Below, piece after piece: positions 23,601 to 47,470 of a stretch of 64,000 nucleotides of DNA. The translations under genes were made by a program, and so were the position numbers. Source of the stretch: Scatophagus argus (Eukaryota; Chordata; Actinopteri; Scatophagidae); the NCBI RefSeq assembly GCF_020382885.2, contig NC_058498.1:11568501-11632500 (forward strand), written 5' to 3'. Numbering within the stretch: the first letter of the stretch is position 1; each line of letters begins with the position of its first letter. The notes beneath the pieces are model-generated. The model made no database searches. It saw only the letters and a list, made by a program, of their open reading frames with translations, and had not been told where the DNA came from.

Positions 23601-25214
23601 TCTTTAGCAAGCAGTGACTTACCTCTTCAAGCTCATAGATCCTAAGTGTGGTCTTGACAGTGACTTGGAAGAAATCCAGGATCCCTCTCACAATGTTGAC
23701 AACAGTGTCAGAAATGTCTGCAGGGGCGCGGATGTCACTAATGTGTCCACTGACGTAGCCAAACATGAAGGGTTTGACAAGCTGGGCGGCAATACGCTGG
23801 GTGAGCTTCGGGGAGGCATTAAAGCCGTTTTTCCCCGGAAAGCCATTGAACTCCTCAAAGGCCAAATCTGAAACCTTTCAACCAGGGATGAAAATAAGCA
23901 GTTTTATTGCTCCTGTACCACATTCAAGAGAAGTCAACATGAAAAAACGTCTCATCCTGTGCTGAAGTCCATTTCAGATGACATACAGATGAGGTAAGTA
24001 GCCCAACAAGTGCTATTTTACCAGACTAAAGTTTACTGTACTACAGTAAAGCAGAGTCTGAACACTGTTTACGTCGTTTGAACGATGACATAAAGGTACT
24101 GGAAGAAGACTGAAGCACAGCTGTTGATATGCAAACATTTCTAACAAACCGTAAAAAAAACTGAAAGATTTAAGCTTGTTAGGCGGTTATCAAAAAGCCT
24201 TCAACCTTTTGCACCATTCAAAGTTGTCTTAGGGCTGATGAGAGGCTTCAAAAGCCTGTTAAACCTTTCAACGGATGTTTATTAAACCAAGCTCCACATA
24301 ATTTATGATACATGAATAAATGATAAATGACAAATCATGCACTGCCAATTACCTCACTTGATTTATGAATCAGACGTAAAAAGGTTTAATTAAGAGCCTG
24401 TCATTGTTACGCTGCATTACTCAGTCATAGTATTTCTAACATGTCAGGTATTCTGAGAAAGTTTGCAGTATCCTGTCACTTTTACCTGAAGGATGAATGT
24501 CTGTGCAGACGCACCAACGATTTTGACCCTGCAAGTCATTCTCACGCCAGACTCTGCGAGGTTTGGCATGCCCAGTCCAAAGTTCACCATTCCCTCATAC
24601 TTGTACTCATAGGTTTTCTTGGGGTTCAGGTTGAGTTCTGGAATATATTTCCAAATTTGAATGTTATTCTTTTATTCACCTGTTGTTTTATGGAAAGTAT
24701 TGCAAAAAAAGATTAAAAAAAAAAAAAAAACTCACCATAATGGACAATTTGACTCGCTAAAAGAATAAAGAAGTAAAACATATCGCCAGCATTAGCATGT
24801 TTGTGAATATAAACACACATTATTTGTTTTATATTTATGATCTACAAAAAGTTAGTTGTTAAAACGAGAAGATATATTTCTAACATGAGCCCAAAGTACA
24901 TTATGAAAACAATAAAACCTTAAAAATAAAATGACTAATGACTAAAGTAAAATTCACCAGACTCCATAAATGTTTCTTGATTCACATCTTAAACTCACTC
25001 CTGTCTGTGCTCAAATCTCTTGCTGATTGTTCATGACTTTCACGTTGAAAAAGATTGAATGTACCTCAGAATTATGAATCAAAAACTCTGAAACTGAAAT
25101 TAAAGAAGTCAGGCTGCATGATAATGATATCCTTTTACAAGTTAAATATTATAAGTCAATCAATAAAAACTTACTGGCCAGAGCCACAAGGCAGCAGAGA
25201 AGGAGACCCCGCAT
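14772..25214 (-). CDS. vtgC (vtg3): Vitellogenin C (phosvitin-less yolk precursor), 26 exons
   Basis: This gene encodes a secreted large lipid-transfer protein made in the female liver, taken up by oocytes and cut into yolk lipovitellin. I joined 26 exons by GT/AG borders and phase: 3,807 coding bases, 1,268 residues. It opens with the signal peptide MRGLLLCCLVALA. The lipoprotein N-terminal region runs from about residue 20 through the helical domain to about 680, then sheet domains follow. The serine-rich phosvitin that sits between lipovitellin heavy and light chains in VtgA types is absent: exon 20 ends ...RPDSDQ and exon 21 resumes LLTPNSWHPRG. There is no C-terminal von Willebrand D (beta'-component) domain; the protein ends soon after YTVYRQAIPVPL. 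Both absences define teleost VtgC. The first three exon sizes (40, 21, 152) are the usual vitellogenin ones. No frameshift or stop was found, so the gene looks functional. The ATG is the only Met before the signal core. Confidence 0.95.
17714..19600 (-). other. vtgC (vtg3): vtgC exons 15-20: C-sheet to heavy-chain end
   Basis: Exons: 19499-19600, 19282-19401, 18962-19151, 18756-18843, 18383-18568, 17714-17852 (residues 680-954). Text such as FARFFQ-type FEARFFQATTLGFPLE and FTKDFWVFYGVNTELFQCGS is typical of the vitellogenin open-sheet region. Exon 20 ends in an acidic linker (SAIDSNDEVV, then RPDSDQ) where phosvitin would begin in other vitellogenins. No serine run is present. Confidence 0.92.
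20010..20049. repeat. 18-bp direct duplication in vtgC intron 12
   Basis: AAGAAAGAAAGTTTAAAG occurs exactly at 20,010-20,027 and again at 20,032-20,049. The second copy directly abuts, and shares its last base with, the hairpin that follows. Confidence 0.9.
20049..20100. repeat. 21-bp hairpin in vtgC intron 12
   Basis: Arms at 20,049-20,069 and 20,080-20,100 (TAGTGCATATAATGTCCAGT against ACTGGACATTATATGCGCTA, extended by one G:C pair) match with a single G/T-wobble position and a 10-nt loop. It lies about 55 nt upstream of the exon 13 acceptor, inside a 146-nt intron. Confidence 0.9.
22888..25214 (-). other. vtgC (vtg3): vtgC exons 1-7: signal peptide and N-sheet
   Basis: Exons on the minus strand: 25175-25214, 24736-24756, 24486-24637, 23623-23874, 23373-23534, 23131-23279, 22888-23038 (residues 1-309). 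Exon 3 gives LNLNPKKTYEYKYEGMVNFG, the strand that opens the lipid-transfer fold. Exon 5 carries the Cys pair of HGKCQSTY and INGCREKAA; in VtgA types the equivalent stretch is the oocyte-receptor binding segment. An 18-nt T run follows the donor of exon 2. The acceptor of exon 4 (TTGAAAG) has a poor pyrimidine tract, but phase and family alignment require it. Confidence 0.93.
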
Positions 25215-25253
25215 GGTGTCACAGAGAAGTGGAAGATTTTTCAGATTTGTCGT

Positions 25254-25260
25254 TTTTATA
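25254..25260 (-). promoter_or_regulatory. TATA box of vtgC
   Basis: TATAAAA on the minus strand lies 40-46 bp upstream of the start codon. This implies a 5' UTR of roughly 15 nt, the usual short leader of fish vitellogenin genes. Confidence 0.8.
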
Positions 25261-25358
25261 CCAGTGTGGGTTTTGCCTGGGGAAGCTGGCTGCACTGTGA
25301 GCAGGACAGAAGTCTGGCTTGGACAGCCGACTGATTTAAAGTCCACACATGCAGCGAG

Positions 25359-25384
25359 AGCCACGCTGACCTGTGACATTGTCA
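25359..25384. promoter_or_regulatory. Imperfect estrogen-response-like site and TGACA palindrome
   Basis: On the minus strand GGTCAGCGTGGCT (25,359-25,371) has one perfect ERE half (GGTCA), a 3-nt spacer and a 3/5 second half. Next to it TGACATTGTCA (25,374-25,384) is an inverted repeat of TGACA around a central T. The position, about 100 bp upstream of the TATA box, is right for vitellogenin hormone control. A further AGGTCA half-site lies at 25,445-25,450. Function is inference from position and partial match. Confidence 0.3.
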
Positions 25385-26077
25385 GAGTGACATGGCACAG
25401 CAATAATACGTGAAAGATATCCAGTGGATAAAATCACTGGAATCAGGTCATAGTTTTCATATCTGTAAGTCAGAAGAGAAATTTGTATTATGCTTTCTCG
25501 CACAATCCCAGATCTCAAAGCTTGTTTTTATTCTGTACGCCTATCAAAGTAAAAACCTAATTTTTAATCACTCAGAAAATGATGTAAACAAGTTTTTCAC
25601 AGCAGAATGGAGGAGTAAACCCAGTGGGATCCACATTTATTCCCTCAGTGAAACGCAGCCACTTGGACTGAAAGAGGGAAGAGAAGACGAAGGCTGGTTT
25701 ACTCTTTCACTTCCTGAATATCAGTGCAACTCCTGGTCTTAAAATGTATACGCTGTCCCCTGGCTTCACAAAGCTCTCCTCGTGGAAACAACCAAGTCAA
25801 ACAGTGTGACCAATCGCTGCACTTCATGCTGATTTTAAAATCTCCCTCAGCCTAAACAGCTGCACAGACGGCCGTCTTCGTACGTGCAGTTTGAGGGTGA
25901 TGACATCAAGCAGCAATCAGCCTAAGTGTCTGTTCTTGCTGTCTTTTAGGGTTATGTTCGGATTGCACAGTGCAGGGGTCCCTTGCGTAATCGCATTTAA
26001 GGACACGCGCTTGTTTTATTTGTTTTTTTTCCAGCCACCTCATTTCCAGGCTTCAGTTCACTTCATGTCAGCATCAG

Positions 26078-26089
26078 CCAGTAGAGGGC
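26078..26089 (+). promoter_or_regulatory. Weaker CTCF-like motif
   Basis: CCAGTAGAGGGC followed by T matches the first 12 positions of the CTCF core and misses the next purine. Motif only. Confidence 0.25.
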
Positions 26090-27028
26090 TTCAACTTCAC
26101 ACTTTTGTCTAAAAAAAATAAATCCGGGAAGTTGGATTATTTTTTATATTATGACACAAAAAAGGGTGGAAAGTAAATTCGCTCAAGTACTATACTTAAA
26201 TGCAAATTTGAGATACTTTTACTGCACTTTAGTCTTTTCTTTTCACCAAACTGAGAACAAAATACAGAAAAGTCATTTCTCAGGACTTAAAAATACACTC
26301 CACATCCAAAAATTATTCCTTAGAGTTTCAACTAAATCTAATTAAAGTGCCTAACATGCTTCTGTGCACAAAAAATGTCTTAGACAACTGTTAATCAGAG
26401 TTTAAAAGGACACAAGACTGAGAAATGTCCTCCAAAACAGTCTGAAGCCTTCACTTGAGGAACTGGTGTACACAGAGAGGCACATGAATACATGCTGTTC
26501 ACACTGCATGCTGCTCTTCAGAAAAGTGATGATCATTCAAGAAATGTAAAGAGAGCTATTTTTAAATGTATTCATTAATAATGAATTAATGATATTTCAT
26601 GTATTGTGCTGGCTCATCTCTCATATGTTTGTTAATTTCAGCATAAATTAAAGACTCTGGACTCCACTTGGAGACGAGACCGGTGAAGTTTGGATTAAAT
26701 TGTCACTAAATATCATTGGTTTTTACACTACAGTTTTGTTTGTTTTAACTATTTGAGACTCTTTTGATCTAAAGTGAGATTTATTAGTCAGAACACTGGT
26801 TAGCAAATACAGGTTTTTATTTATGTGCTGTCCGGTGTCACAAAGCCTTTTAAAGGGCAACACAACAAACGTTACGTCATATGGCCCAACAAGCTGAAAA
26901 CAAAAATAAAGACACACGTGGTGTGACATTTGTCTGACCATGCAGACAAATATAATAAACACAACATGTCGCTGGATGAGAGGGACCAGTGTGAGGGCTT
27001 ACAGTGGAAAGCGTGTTCCTCAATATGT

Positions 27029-27043
27029 CCAGTAGATGGCGCC
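27029..27043 (+). promoter_or_regulatory. CTCF motif between vtgC and ADGRE5
   Basis: CCAGTAGATGGCGCC matches every position of the core CCASYAGRKGGCRS. It lies about 180 bp past the ADGRE5 polyadenylation signal and 1.8 kb upstream of the vtgC start, where an insulator would make sense. Motif-based inference. Confidence 0.45.
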
Positions 27044-27218
27044 ACTGGAATACCTAATTTGTCACACAGAAGAAACAGTCCTCACCACAATTCATGTAAG
27101 TTAAGGTACGTTTAGTTGTGTGATGTTCAGAAACGTGAGGTGAAGAATGCATTAAACGAGACAATTGATGTTGCACTTAAAAGAAACGAGCATCAGACAA
27201 ATACGCTGGTTTGCCACG

Positions 27219-27224
27219 TTTATT
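27219..27224 (-). terminator. ADGRE5 polyadenylation signal (distal)
   Basis: AATAAA on the minus strand, 401 nt after the receptor stop codon. Confidence 0.5.
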
Positions 27225-27486
27225 TTAATAATTTACAAATCAATTTCGAACACAAAGAAAATAGACTGTGTAGATTATGTGGAGCATAAAGCCGATAGCT
27301 GCAAAGGTTTTAAATTAAATTGAAAGTATAAAAAATATTTTGATTCCTGTATCACTGTCAAGAATGTCTTTGTATGCATTGTACAGAAAGATCCTGAACA
27401 TGAAACAAACAAACACTGTGTATAAATGAAGGTAGTCTGCTAAAGGGAAGACAGAATGTTTAAAAAGTACAAGTGCTACATTTTCA

Positions 27487-27492
27487 TTTATT
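27487..27492 (-). terminator. ADGRE5 polyadenylation signal (proximal candidate)
   Basis: AATAAA on the minus strand, about 133 nt after the stop codon. With the distal site, alternative 3' UTR lengths are possible. Confidence 0.45.
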
Positions 27493-27624
27493 AGATATCT
27501 GTACTAAATTATTCCTCCCACATCATTTTCCAAAAATGAAAGCATGAGTCACAGGATTTTGCAGAGCTGTAGTGACGACTATTATTGTACAAGTGCAGAT
27601 GATCAGGCATTTGGTCACATTAAT

Positions 27625-40513
<12,889 letters not shown>

Positions 40514-43500
40514 ACTTGCGCTGGGTTTGGATTTTACTTTTAGCACAGACGGCAGTGGGCTGGCTGGTGACGTGGTCCATTTCCTTGCATCGGCTTTCCT
40601 GTTTCCCTAAACCTGGCCCTTCCTGTCTTGATCTTTAATCTGCTTTCAAAAACATTCAGCTTTCACCCTTCCTTCACCAACCACTCAACACAAAGCACCC
40701 AGCACACTTTTTTTTTTCATTTGGTTCCACTATACACCTAATATAAAAGAACTTTTAGCTGCATTCACACACTTTTTTGTGGCATTGTTGACACTGTGAT
40801 TTATGTCGCCATTTTGGAAGCGTCCACGCCATTGTTCTCACTTGAACACATACAGTAGGTTATGTAAACACGGGTCAAAACAACACCAGCTAACTTCACG
40901 GAAGGACGACCCCTCCTCCCATCCGCAATGAACTGTACATAATTTCACGCACACATTCCAGTGCTATGTGTCTTCCAGTGACCATCTCTCTCTCAATGAT
41001 GGACACTAGTGGACCTAAACATCTGAAATTCTTGCAGGGGTTTTCTGCTAAAACAAACTGATTCAGGCCTTTGGATTTCATTCTGCAATGCTAATGTAGT
41101 GCAGATTCTGTAGTGTTTTATCCATATAGGGTTACTCACCACTCATTAACAACTATATTCTTGCTTTATTGGTTTACAGTCACTATGAGTCACACTTTCT
41201 TCAAACAAATGAAATGAAAGAAAATATTTCCTACATGCAAATCTAGCCTTAACAATGGCCAGCTCTTTATTTCAGAATTTCTTTTAAACTGTCTGTTCAT
41301 CCACACATTTCCTCGATCTATTGAAGATATCGAAGATGCCATTTATAAAGTTGCAGTGCTCTATTGTTTAACATTTATGTATAAGACAGAGTAATTGTAC
41401 CTGCGTGGCTCAAGTAGCAGTGGTGTTGTACAGAAATGGCTATATAAACAGACTTTTACTGCCCTTTGTGCTGCAGTTATAAGCTGAATGTGCCTTTGAA
41501 GATAAGCCATAAAACAACATATTTTATTTTTGTTTCTTTGACACCTGTCATGGACTAATGACCCCATTCTCAGAGTAGGAAATGAGTAGGGCTGGGTGCT
41601 TGTTTTGTTTATATTGGTGGGTTACTGACCCACACAAAACAAAGTTGTGAGAAGCGGTTTAAATGACTCAAAACTATCCATTTCAAATGCAGATATTTAT
41701 AAGGTCTAATTCAGCTAATCTGCCATGCCCAGAAATATCAGTACCCAGAACTGTTTTTTTTTTTTTTTTTATGGCACTGGCAGTGGTAGTTAGGAAACAG
41801 GTGAATTTATATGTGAAAGTGACAACAGTCCACAAAAGAACTAGCCATTCAGGTGTAACTGAACTCTTTTTAAACAGCCTTCCACTTTCTGGCACACAAA
41901 CACATTCATTGATGAATAGTTTCAGTTGGAAGATAAGTTCTTTGTTGACTGTATTGCAATCTGTGGAGGTGGTTTGAATTGCTTAGGCAAGGCGTTTAGT
42001 TTACTGCTGAGAAAGGCAGCTGCTTTGAATGACACCATTAGAATTGTGCTGCATTACTGTCCTGGGAAAGTGCCTGGTGAAAACTACATCTGAATGTCTC
42101 TCTGACACTCTCCTAATAGTAAGGAAGGAAGTGATGTTGTCTAGAACAAACCTGGACTGATTGCACCCTTCCTCCTCCGCTTTTTTGTCTCAGGAAATCT
42201 CTCACTTAGTGAGAAATTCAGAAAGCTCTCACAGGAGCTTGCTCGCTCACAATGACATTGTAAAAAAGACACCTAAGAGAAAAGGTCTCTGCAACTGTAT
42301 GGAGGCAGGCTTGTGTAAATGTTTCCTCTTTTTCTTTCCTCTCTCATGGATATGGAAATTTTGATTCTGCAATAGTAGAAATTTACGTGGGTTTCTCTCT
42401 CCCTCTCTCTTTCACTTTCTGTGTGTGTGTGAGCAGCCGAAGAGTGCTGCTTATGCCATTCAGACAATATTGAGATTTGCAATACAGACGACACTGGAGA
42501 ATCTATTTTGACACTTCTCACACATATCTGCTCTGATGTTGGCCTTATGTTCAGCCATGATGGGAGGACTGAATGCTGGGGCACAGATGGCAGCAACTGT
42601 CTCATAAACTTGGAGCTCTTGAATATTTCAGTGCACAAGGTTGAAGAGACAAAGCATGCTGTCTGCTCAGGGTTCAGAGATGCCAGCTGCTGTGCAAGTG
42701 GAGACCCCTAAAACATTTACATTGCACTTAAGCATAGGTGGTGGTACTGCTGCTCTAACAAAACAGTCTGCACTCTATTCAGAGGAAATATCCCTCCTGA
42801 AACTGAAATAACACCTGTCAGGCATTACAAGAGTGAAAGGCAGGAAGTTCAATTTTGGTTGAAAATGAGATTTTGTCATTTTTGTTTGTCAGCATTTGGT
42901 CATGGGAAGATAAGAGGATCAAGAATATCCTCTTATAAAGTCAACAAAATAGCACCATTTCAGAAGTCTTTTGCAAGCTAGTTGCCTGTCCAGTAGAAAA
43001 AAAAAAAAATTAATAAAACTTAAATCAATTTTTGTCAGCTTAGATGTTTTGAACTGTGCTTTTGGTCACCACAAACTCTGCCTTACATACATATAAAGGC
43101 TGATTGTATGTAACAGGGCAATACACAGTTGACCAAACTGTGTCAACAGTACTACTAGACGTGTTAAGCAACTGTGATCTAGACATCATAAAGTGGTGGA
43201 CTCTGTGTGTCTGAGGGGCAGAAAACTGTATTTTTATGTTTTAAATCAACTGAATAGCTACTGACATCAACATCTTAGCAGGGTTTTCACTCTTTTACTC
43301 CACTGAAATAAAAGACACGTTGGTTAATAGTGTAACACTACAAAATCAATCAATCAAAAAAAAAGATCCACAATTTGTTTCAGGCTGTGGCATGAGAGAC
43401 TGAGAACAAAATGAGTTCATAAATTTCCTTCAAACATTGCAATATCTTGAAATAAAGCTGGGTGAGGGAAATCAAGAACGTTAAATGAAAACTCTCGACC

Positions 43501-46058
43501 CATTGGCAGGCTTTGATTGAAAATATGTATTATCACTACCTGAATATTAAACCTACCGAGTACCTGATTAATTAGGATGGAACAGTGTGTATTGTGTGAA
43601 CATGACTATCGCCCAAACAGAAAATAAAATCATGTATTCATGACAGCCGATGCGCTTATTAAATGTTGTAGGTAATTCCTGTTCAGTCAAATATGGATTA
43701 AAAATTATTACATTTTGCAGCAAAATAATTGGTGGTTAATAATTTAATCCTTGCAATTGCTTTTCTGTTGAGTTAAAATTTGGTGGCACCAAATATGGAC
43801 AGATGATGAATATCTTGAGAGTGGCGATGGCCTTTGAGATAAGGGAAAGTCTACCATGAACGAAGCTATTACAAGCTAATTTAGCAGCTAATTCACACCA
43901 CTTTCTGGTGTAACTGGGCCTTGAGCAATACAACACGATACTTTTAAGAATGAGATGTGATATAGGTTGTTTATGTCCAGTGGTTTTTCTGACGTCTCGT
44001 GTGTTTTGCTTCTACAGAGGAAAACATCAATGGGCTTTTTTACATGAGAAATTGACCAGACAGAATAATTTGCAAGCAACCAATGCCATGCTATAAGGTG
44101 ACACTCTTTAAAGCTTACATTACCAGTCTTTCTATTTGTTTGGCTCTAAGCTGAAGCTGCTGTTTGGTGGTCAGGTGACAGGTTAGGGTCTGCTTCCTCT
44201 CACATCCGAACAAAAGAAACATTTGCAGTTGCAGTGACCAGTTTCCTCTTCAGTCTGTGCATTTACTGCACAGCTGTCATATTTCACAGTTACGTGGTGT
44301 TAAGGATCTGATTGTTATTCAACATAGTCTAAATTCTAAGGGTCCTCAACTCTCCCTTTGACCTATTTTTGACCCCGATAATCTCTTGTTACAAATTTGA
44401 AGTTGAAACACAGGGTCTTGATTTAAATGTCATTGTAAAGGTAGTTCAGAGAACTTCAAACTAGACTGAACATGATGTAAAGAGGTCTGTAAGCTCTGAC
44501 TCTTCTCTGTAAATTGGCAGGATAGGATGGCCAATATTATACAGCACTTGCAGAGTAATAACAAATCAGCCATAGTATATGAATGATTTTGAATCAGTTG
44601 AAGCTGGTCTCTTAAAGCTTTTATCCTCTCGCTTTTCAAGTGGCCTTTGATACACAAGTGGCCAAAAGCATTCATGACAGCTTCATATGACAGCTTCCAT
44701 ACAAGCAATGATTTTTCCACCAAGTTAAACTTAAGATACAATATTTTCAAGGCCATGGATTTTCATTTGCTACGCAGTAGCATTCAAGTGGTATTTGCTA
44801 AATTATTTCTTGAGTCAAAGTTGATGTCCCAGGAAATCTGTCAGGTTTTGCTAACACTCTTGAAAACACTTGTCGTAATTGGATAGGTCAGCAGATCAGC
44901 TTAAGTGTATGTGAGTATGAATGGACTGGACTGAGATTAGTTGTCTTATTCTGTAGTTTGTAGTATTGTGCTACTGAGCGAAACAAAGTCCAAAGTCCAA
45001 AAATTGTTTCAGTTATGAGAAAAAGAACATGTGTCAGTATTTTTTTTTTTTTTTTTAATTTTTCTTGATGCACCTTAACTTTGGTTTGATGAGGTCAGAT
45101 TCAAGGTGATACAGAGTGAAAAACATTGGTTAGTTTAGCAAATACAAAATCATGTAGAGAGCATCGCTATAAATTCAATATCACAACTTCTTCATGGTAA
45201 TTCAGGAAACTCACTAGTTGACTATTCACTTCTGTCTGGAAGCAATTCCTCTATATTGCAGTGATGTCTAATTTTGTTGGAGAAGGAGAGGGCCTAACAA
45301 GATAACAAGATTATTTACTGGAGGGAATGAAGGCAATGTTAATCAGCATGAGTCATTCTTCCAACTGGCAAAAGCCCCAGTCTATTATGGATATGCACCA
45401 ATTGTATTAATATTTGAAATATCATATCACTTGGGCTGTTATGTTATAGCCAGACAAAACTTGCCAGGTTGCCTAATAAGTAGATGTGTACATGTATATA
45501 GGAAGTCAATAATTTGTATTTGGGCAGGTTGACAATTGAAGCTGCTTTTCACAGGGCCTTGTAAAATGTTGTGCCAGGAGGGCCAGAGCCATTGCTCAGC
45601 TGCTGAGACCAGAGAAACTCTGCAGGAGAGTCATTGGCAGAACTGGGGCTTCTGAAGGAATAAACAAATGGATACTACTCTGATCTTTACCAGTGGGAGG
45701 ACAGCTCAGAGTTTACTTTTTTAAATTTTGGGGATTAAAAAGCGGATCATTACACTGAAGCAGTGTGCTGCAGTGCAATAATGTGCTGTAATTAGTCTCT
45801 CTTCGTCCTTATTGACTGCTAGTTGGAGGGGTATTGTTCTTGAATGGAGGACGGGGGGAAAAAATGCGGGGAAATAATCAAAGTCTCTGGTGTGCAGTGA
45901 GTTCAGTCAGAGGTGACACACACACTCTCAGTGTCTGCTGTTGCTTTGCTTTATGGCTTATGTACAGTAAAGTATTCTGGATGTTTGGAGCAAATAAACA
46001 TTGTTTGAATAAAAGGAGGGATTGAGGTTCCCTAATTAAGACTCATACCCTTGCTTTT
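40514..46058. other. Intergenic stretch upstream of adgre5
   Basis: The first few hundred bases must hold the adgre5 promoter; no clear TATA box is seen. No other exon could be supported on either strand. Simple tracts: A/T run at 41,754-41,770, CT/GT-rich block 42,393-42,432, T run 45,041-45,057. Confidence 0.5.
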
Positions 46059-46125
46059 CCAGTATTAGCTAAATAACTAGCTAATGCTACCTGTAGCTTG
46101 GTGATCTGATGTTAGCTAATACTGG
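46059..46125. repeat. 14-bp inverted repeat (foldback)
   Basis: CCAGTATTAGCTAA at 46,059-46,072 and its exact complement at 46,112-46,125, with a spacer also rich in AGCTAAT-like words. It could be a decayed foldback transposon. Confidence 0.85.
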
Positions 46126-47299
46126 TGCTCAGTTCATGAGACAATGCAAGATTAATTGGTTCAGAGATGTGTTTTGACATCAGTATGGAGTTTATAATTC
46201 TTTTCAGTAGGTTTTTGTAGCTGTGTCAGTTTAGTTAGTCTGTTGTCCTTTTGAAATTAGCTTTCATGATAGACACTCAGGAGTGCAGGAGTTTGACTTG
46301 GATTTGGTAATTGGACCATATTAAAATGTTAGTCAGGCACAAATCTAGATGCAGTATAGTAGTAACACAAAACAAATGATCAACAAATGATCCAGCGGTC
46401 ATGCTTGCGCAGGTATGAGACAAAATTTGCTTTGTTTTCTGTGTGAACACCAGCACAATTTCAGTTGTATTTAAGAAGAATGATAGTTGATTGCTGAATC
46501 TCATTATACCAACTGATGGCTGGTGATGAATGGCATCAGTGGCCTTTGTTTATATAAAGTTTATATGTTATTATATTGAATTTTATTTATGTTTATATTG
46601 CTGTAATTTGTAATGTTTTATAGTTCTTCTGCACTAAATGGAAGCGGAGTTTAACATTTGTTGTGAGTGTTTATGAAAGTGTCAGAGCTGTTTGAATTAG
46701 ACACCTTTTAATTCATTTTATAAAAGTTTCAAAGAGATCTGTATGCATGTATTTCAATATTTATCATGTGACATTGGGACCTTAGTGCTCTGTCTACTCT
46801 CTATCTTTCTGTTTTTTATTTTTATTATTAGTCAATGCAGATTTTGCAAGTCTTACCAAAACGTGGGTCCAGTTAAGCAGAAATGTTCAGATGCTTTGAA
46901 CTGGCAAGAATTATGAAGTCCATAACTCTTTTTTTGCTTTTTTTTTACAACTGCATACACCTGCATGCTCAGTTGATACTAAGATGCTACACTGCATGTT
47001 CAGACTGCCCTCCACAAACAATCCACACAGAATTTTGAATTAATTTTTAATTTAAAAAAATATACATATATATATTTTAATTAATCAATTTGAATTAATT
47101 TAAAATCCACAGTACATTAAAATATCATTTTCCCTTTTATGGAGTGATCAGTCTTCAGAAAAATAAACTTTGCCTAGGTAAGTGTCATAGTATGAAGCCA
47201 TCTGTAGGTCCTTCATGTCAGGTAGCTCCACAAGTTAAAGATTTGCCCTTAGGCCTTGGTGATGCACACTGAACAACTTATACTTAACTTAGTATTGTG

Positions 47300-47470
47300 C
47301 TGGTGACCCCTGCCCTGTGTGTTTTACACATTTCTCTCTTTCAGCACACCTGATTCAAATGATCAAATCATCGTGAAGCTCTGCAGAAGCCTCATAACAA
47401 CGCATTCATTTGAATCAGGTGTGGACAAGGAGTGCCCATGATCGGAACTGAAAAATACTGGATTAGAGAC
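47300..47470. repeat. Dispersed teleost repeat with 18-bp internal inverted repeat
   Basis: CACACCTGATTCAAATGA (47,345-47,362) and its exact complement (47,406-47,423) flank AAGCTCTGCAGAAGCCT. The whole, from GGTGACCCCTGCCCTG to the GGAACTGAAAAATACTGG end, matches a repeat I know as common across teleosts (GACCCCTGTCCTG ... CACACCTGATTCAAAT ... ATTTGAATCAGGTGTG ... GAACACTG). No coding. Confidence 0.6.

Larger units (their letters stand above)
25262..27200. other. Spacer between vtgC promoter and ADGRE5 3' end
   Basis: This 2-kb gap must hold the vtgC upstream control region and the downstream flank of the receptor gene. No exon could be supported. It contains hormone-receptor half-sites near 25,360-25,450 and CTCF-like motifs at 26,078 and 27,029. 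Confidence 0.5.

Noticed and set aside
14772..25214. vtgC as a pseudogene, because the raw frames look broken
   Set aside because: Breaks disappear once the 26 exons are joined; every phase closes and key family blocks are intact.
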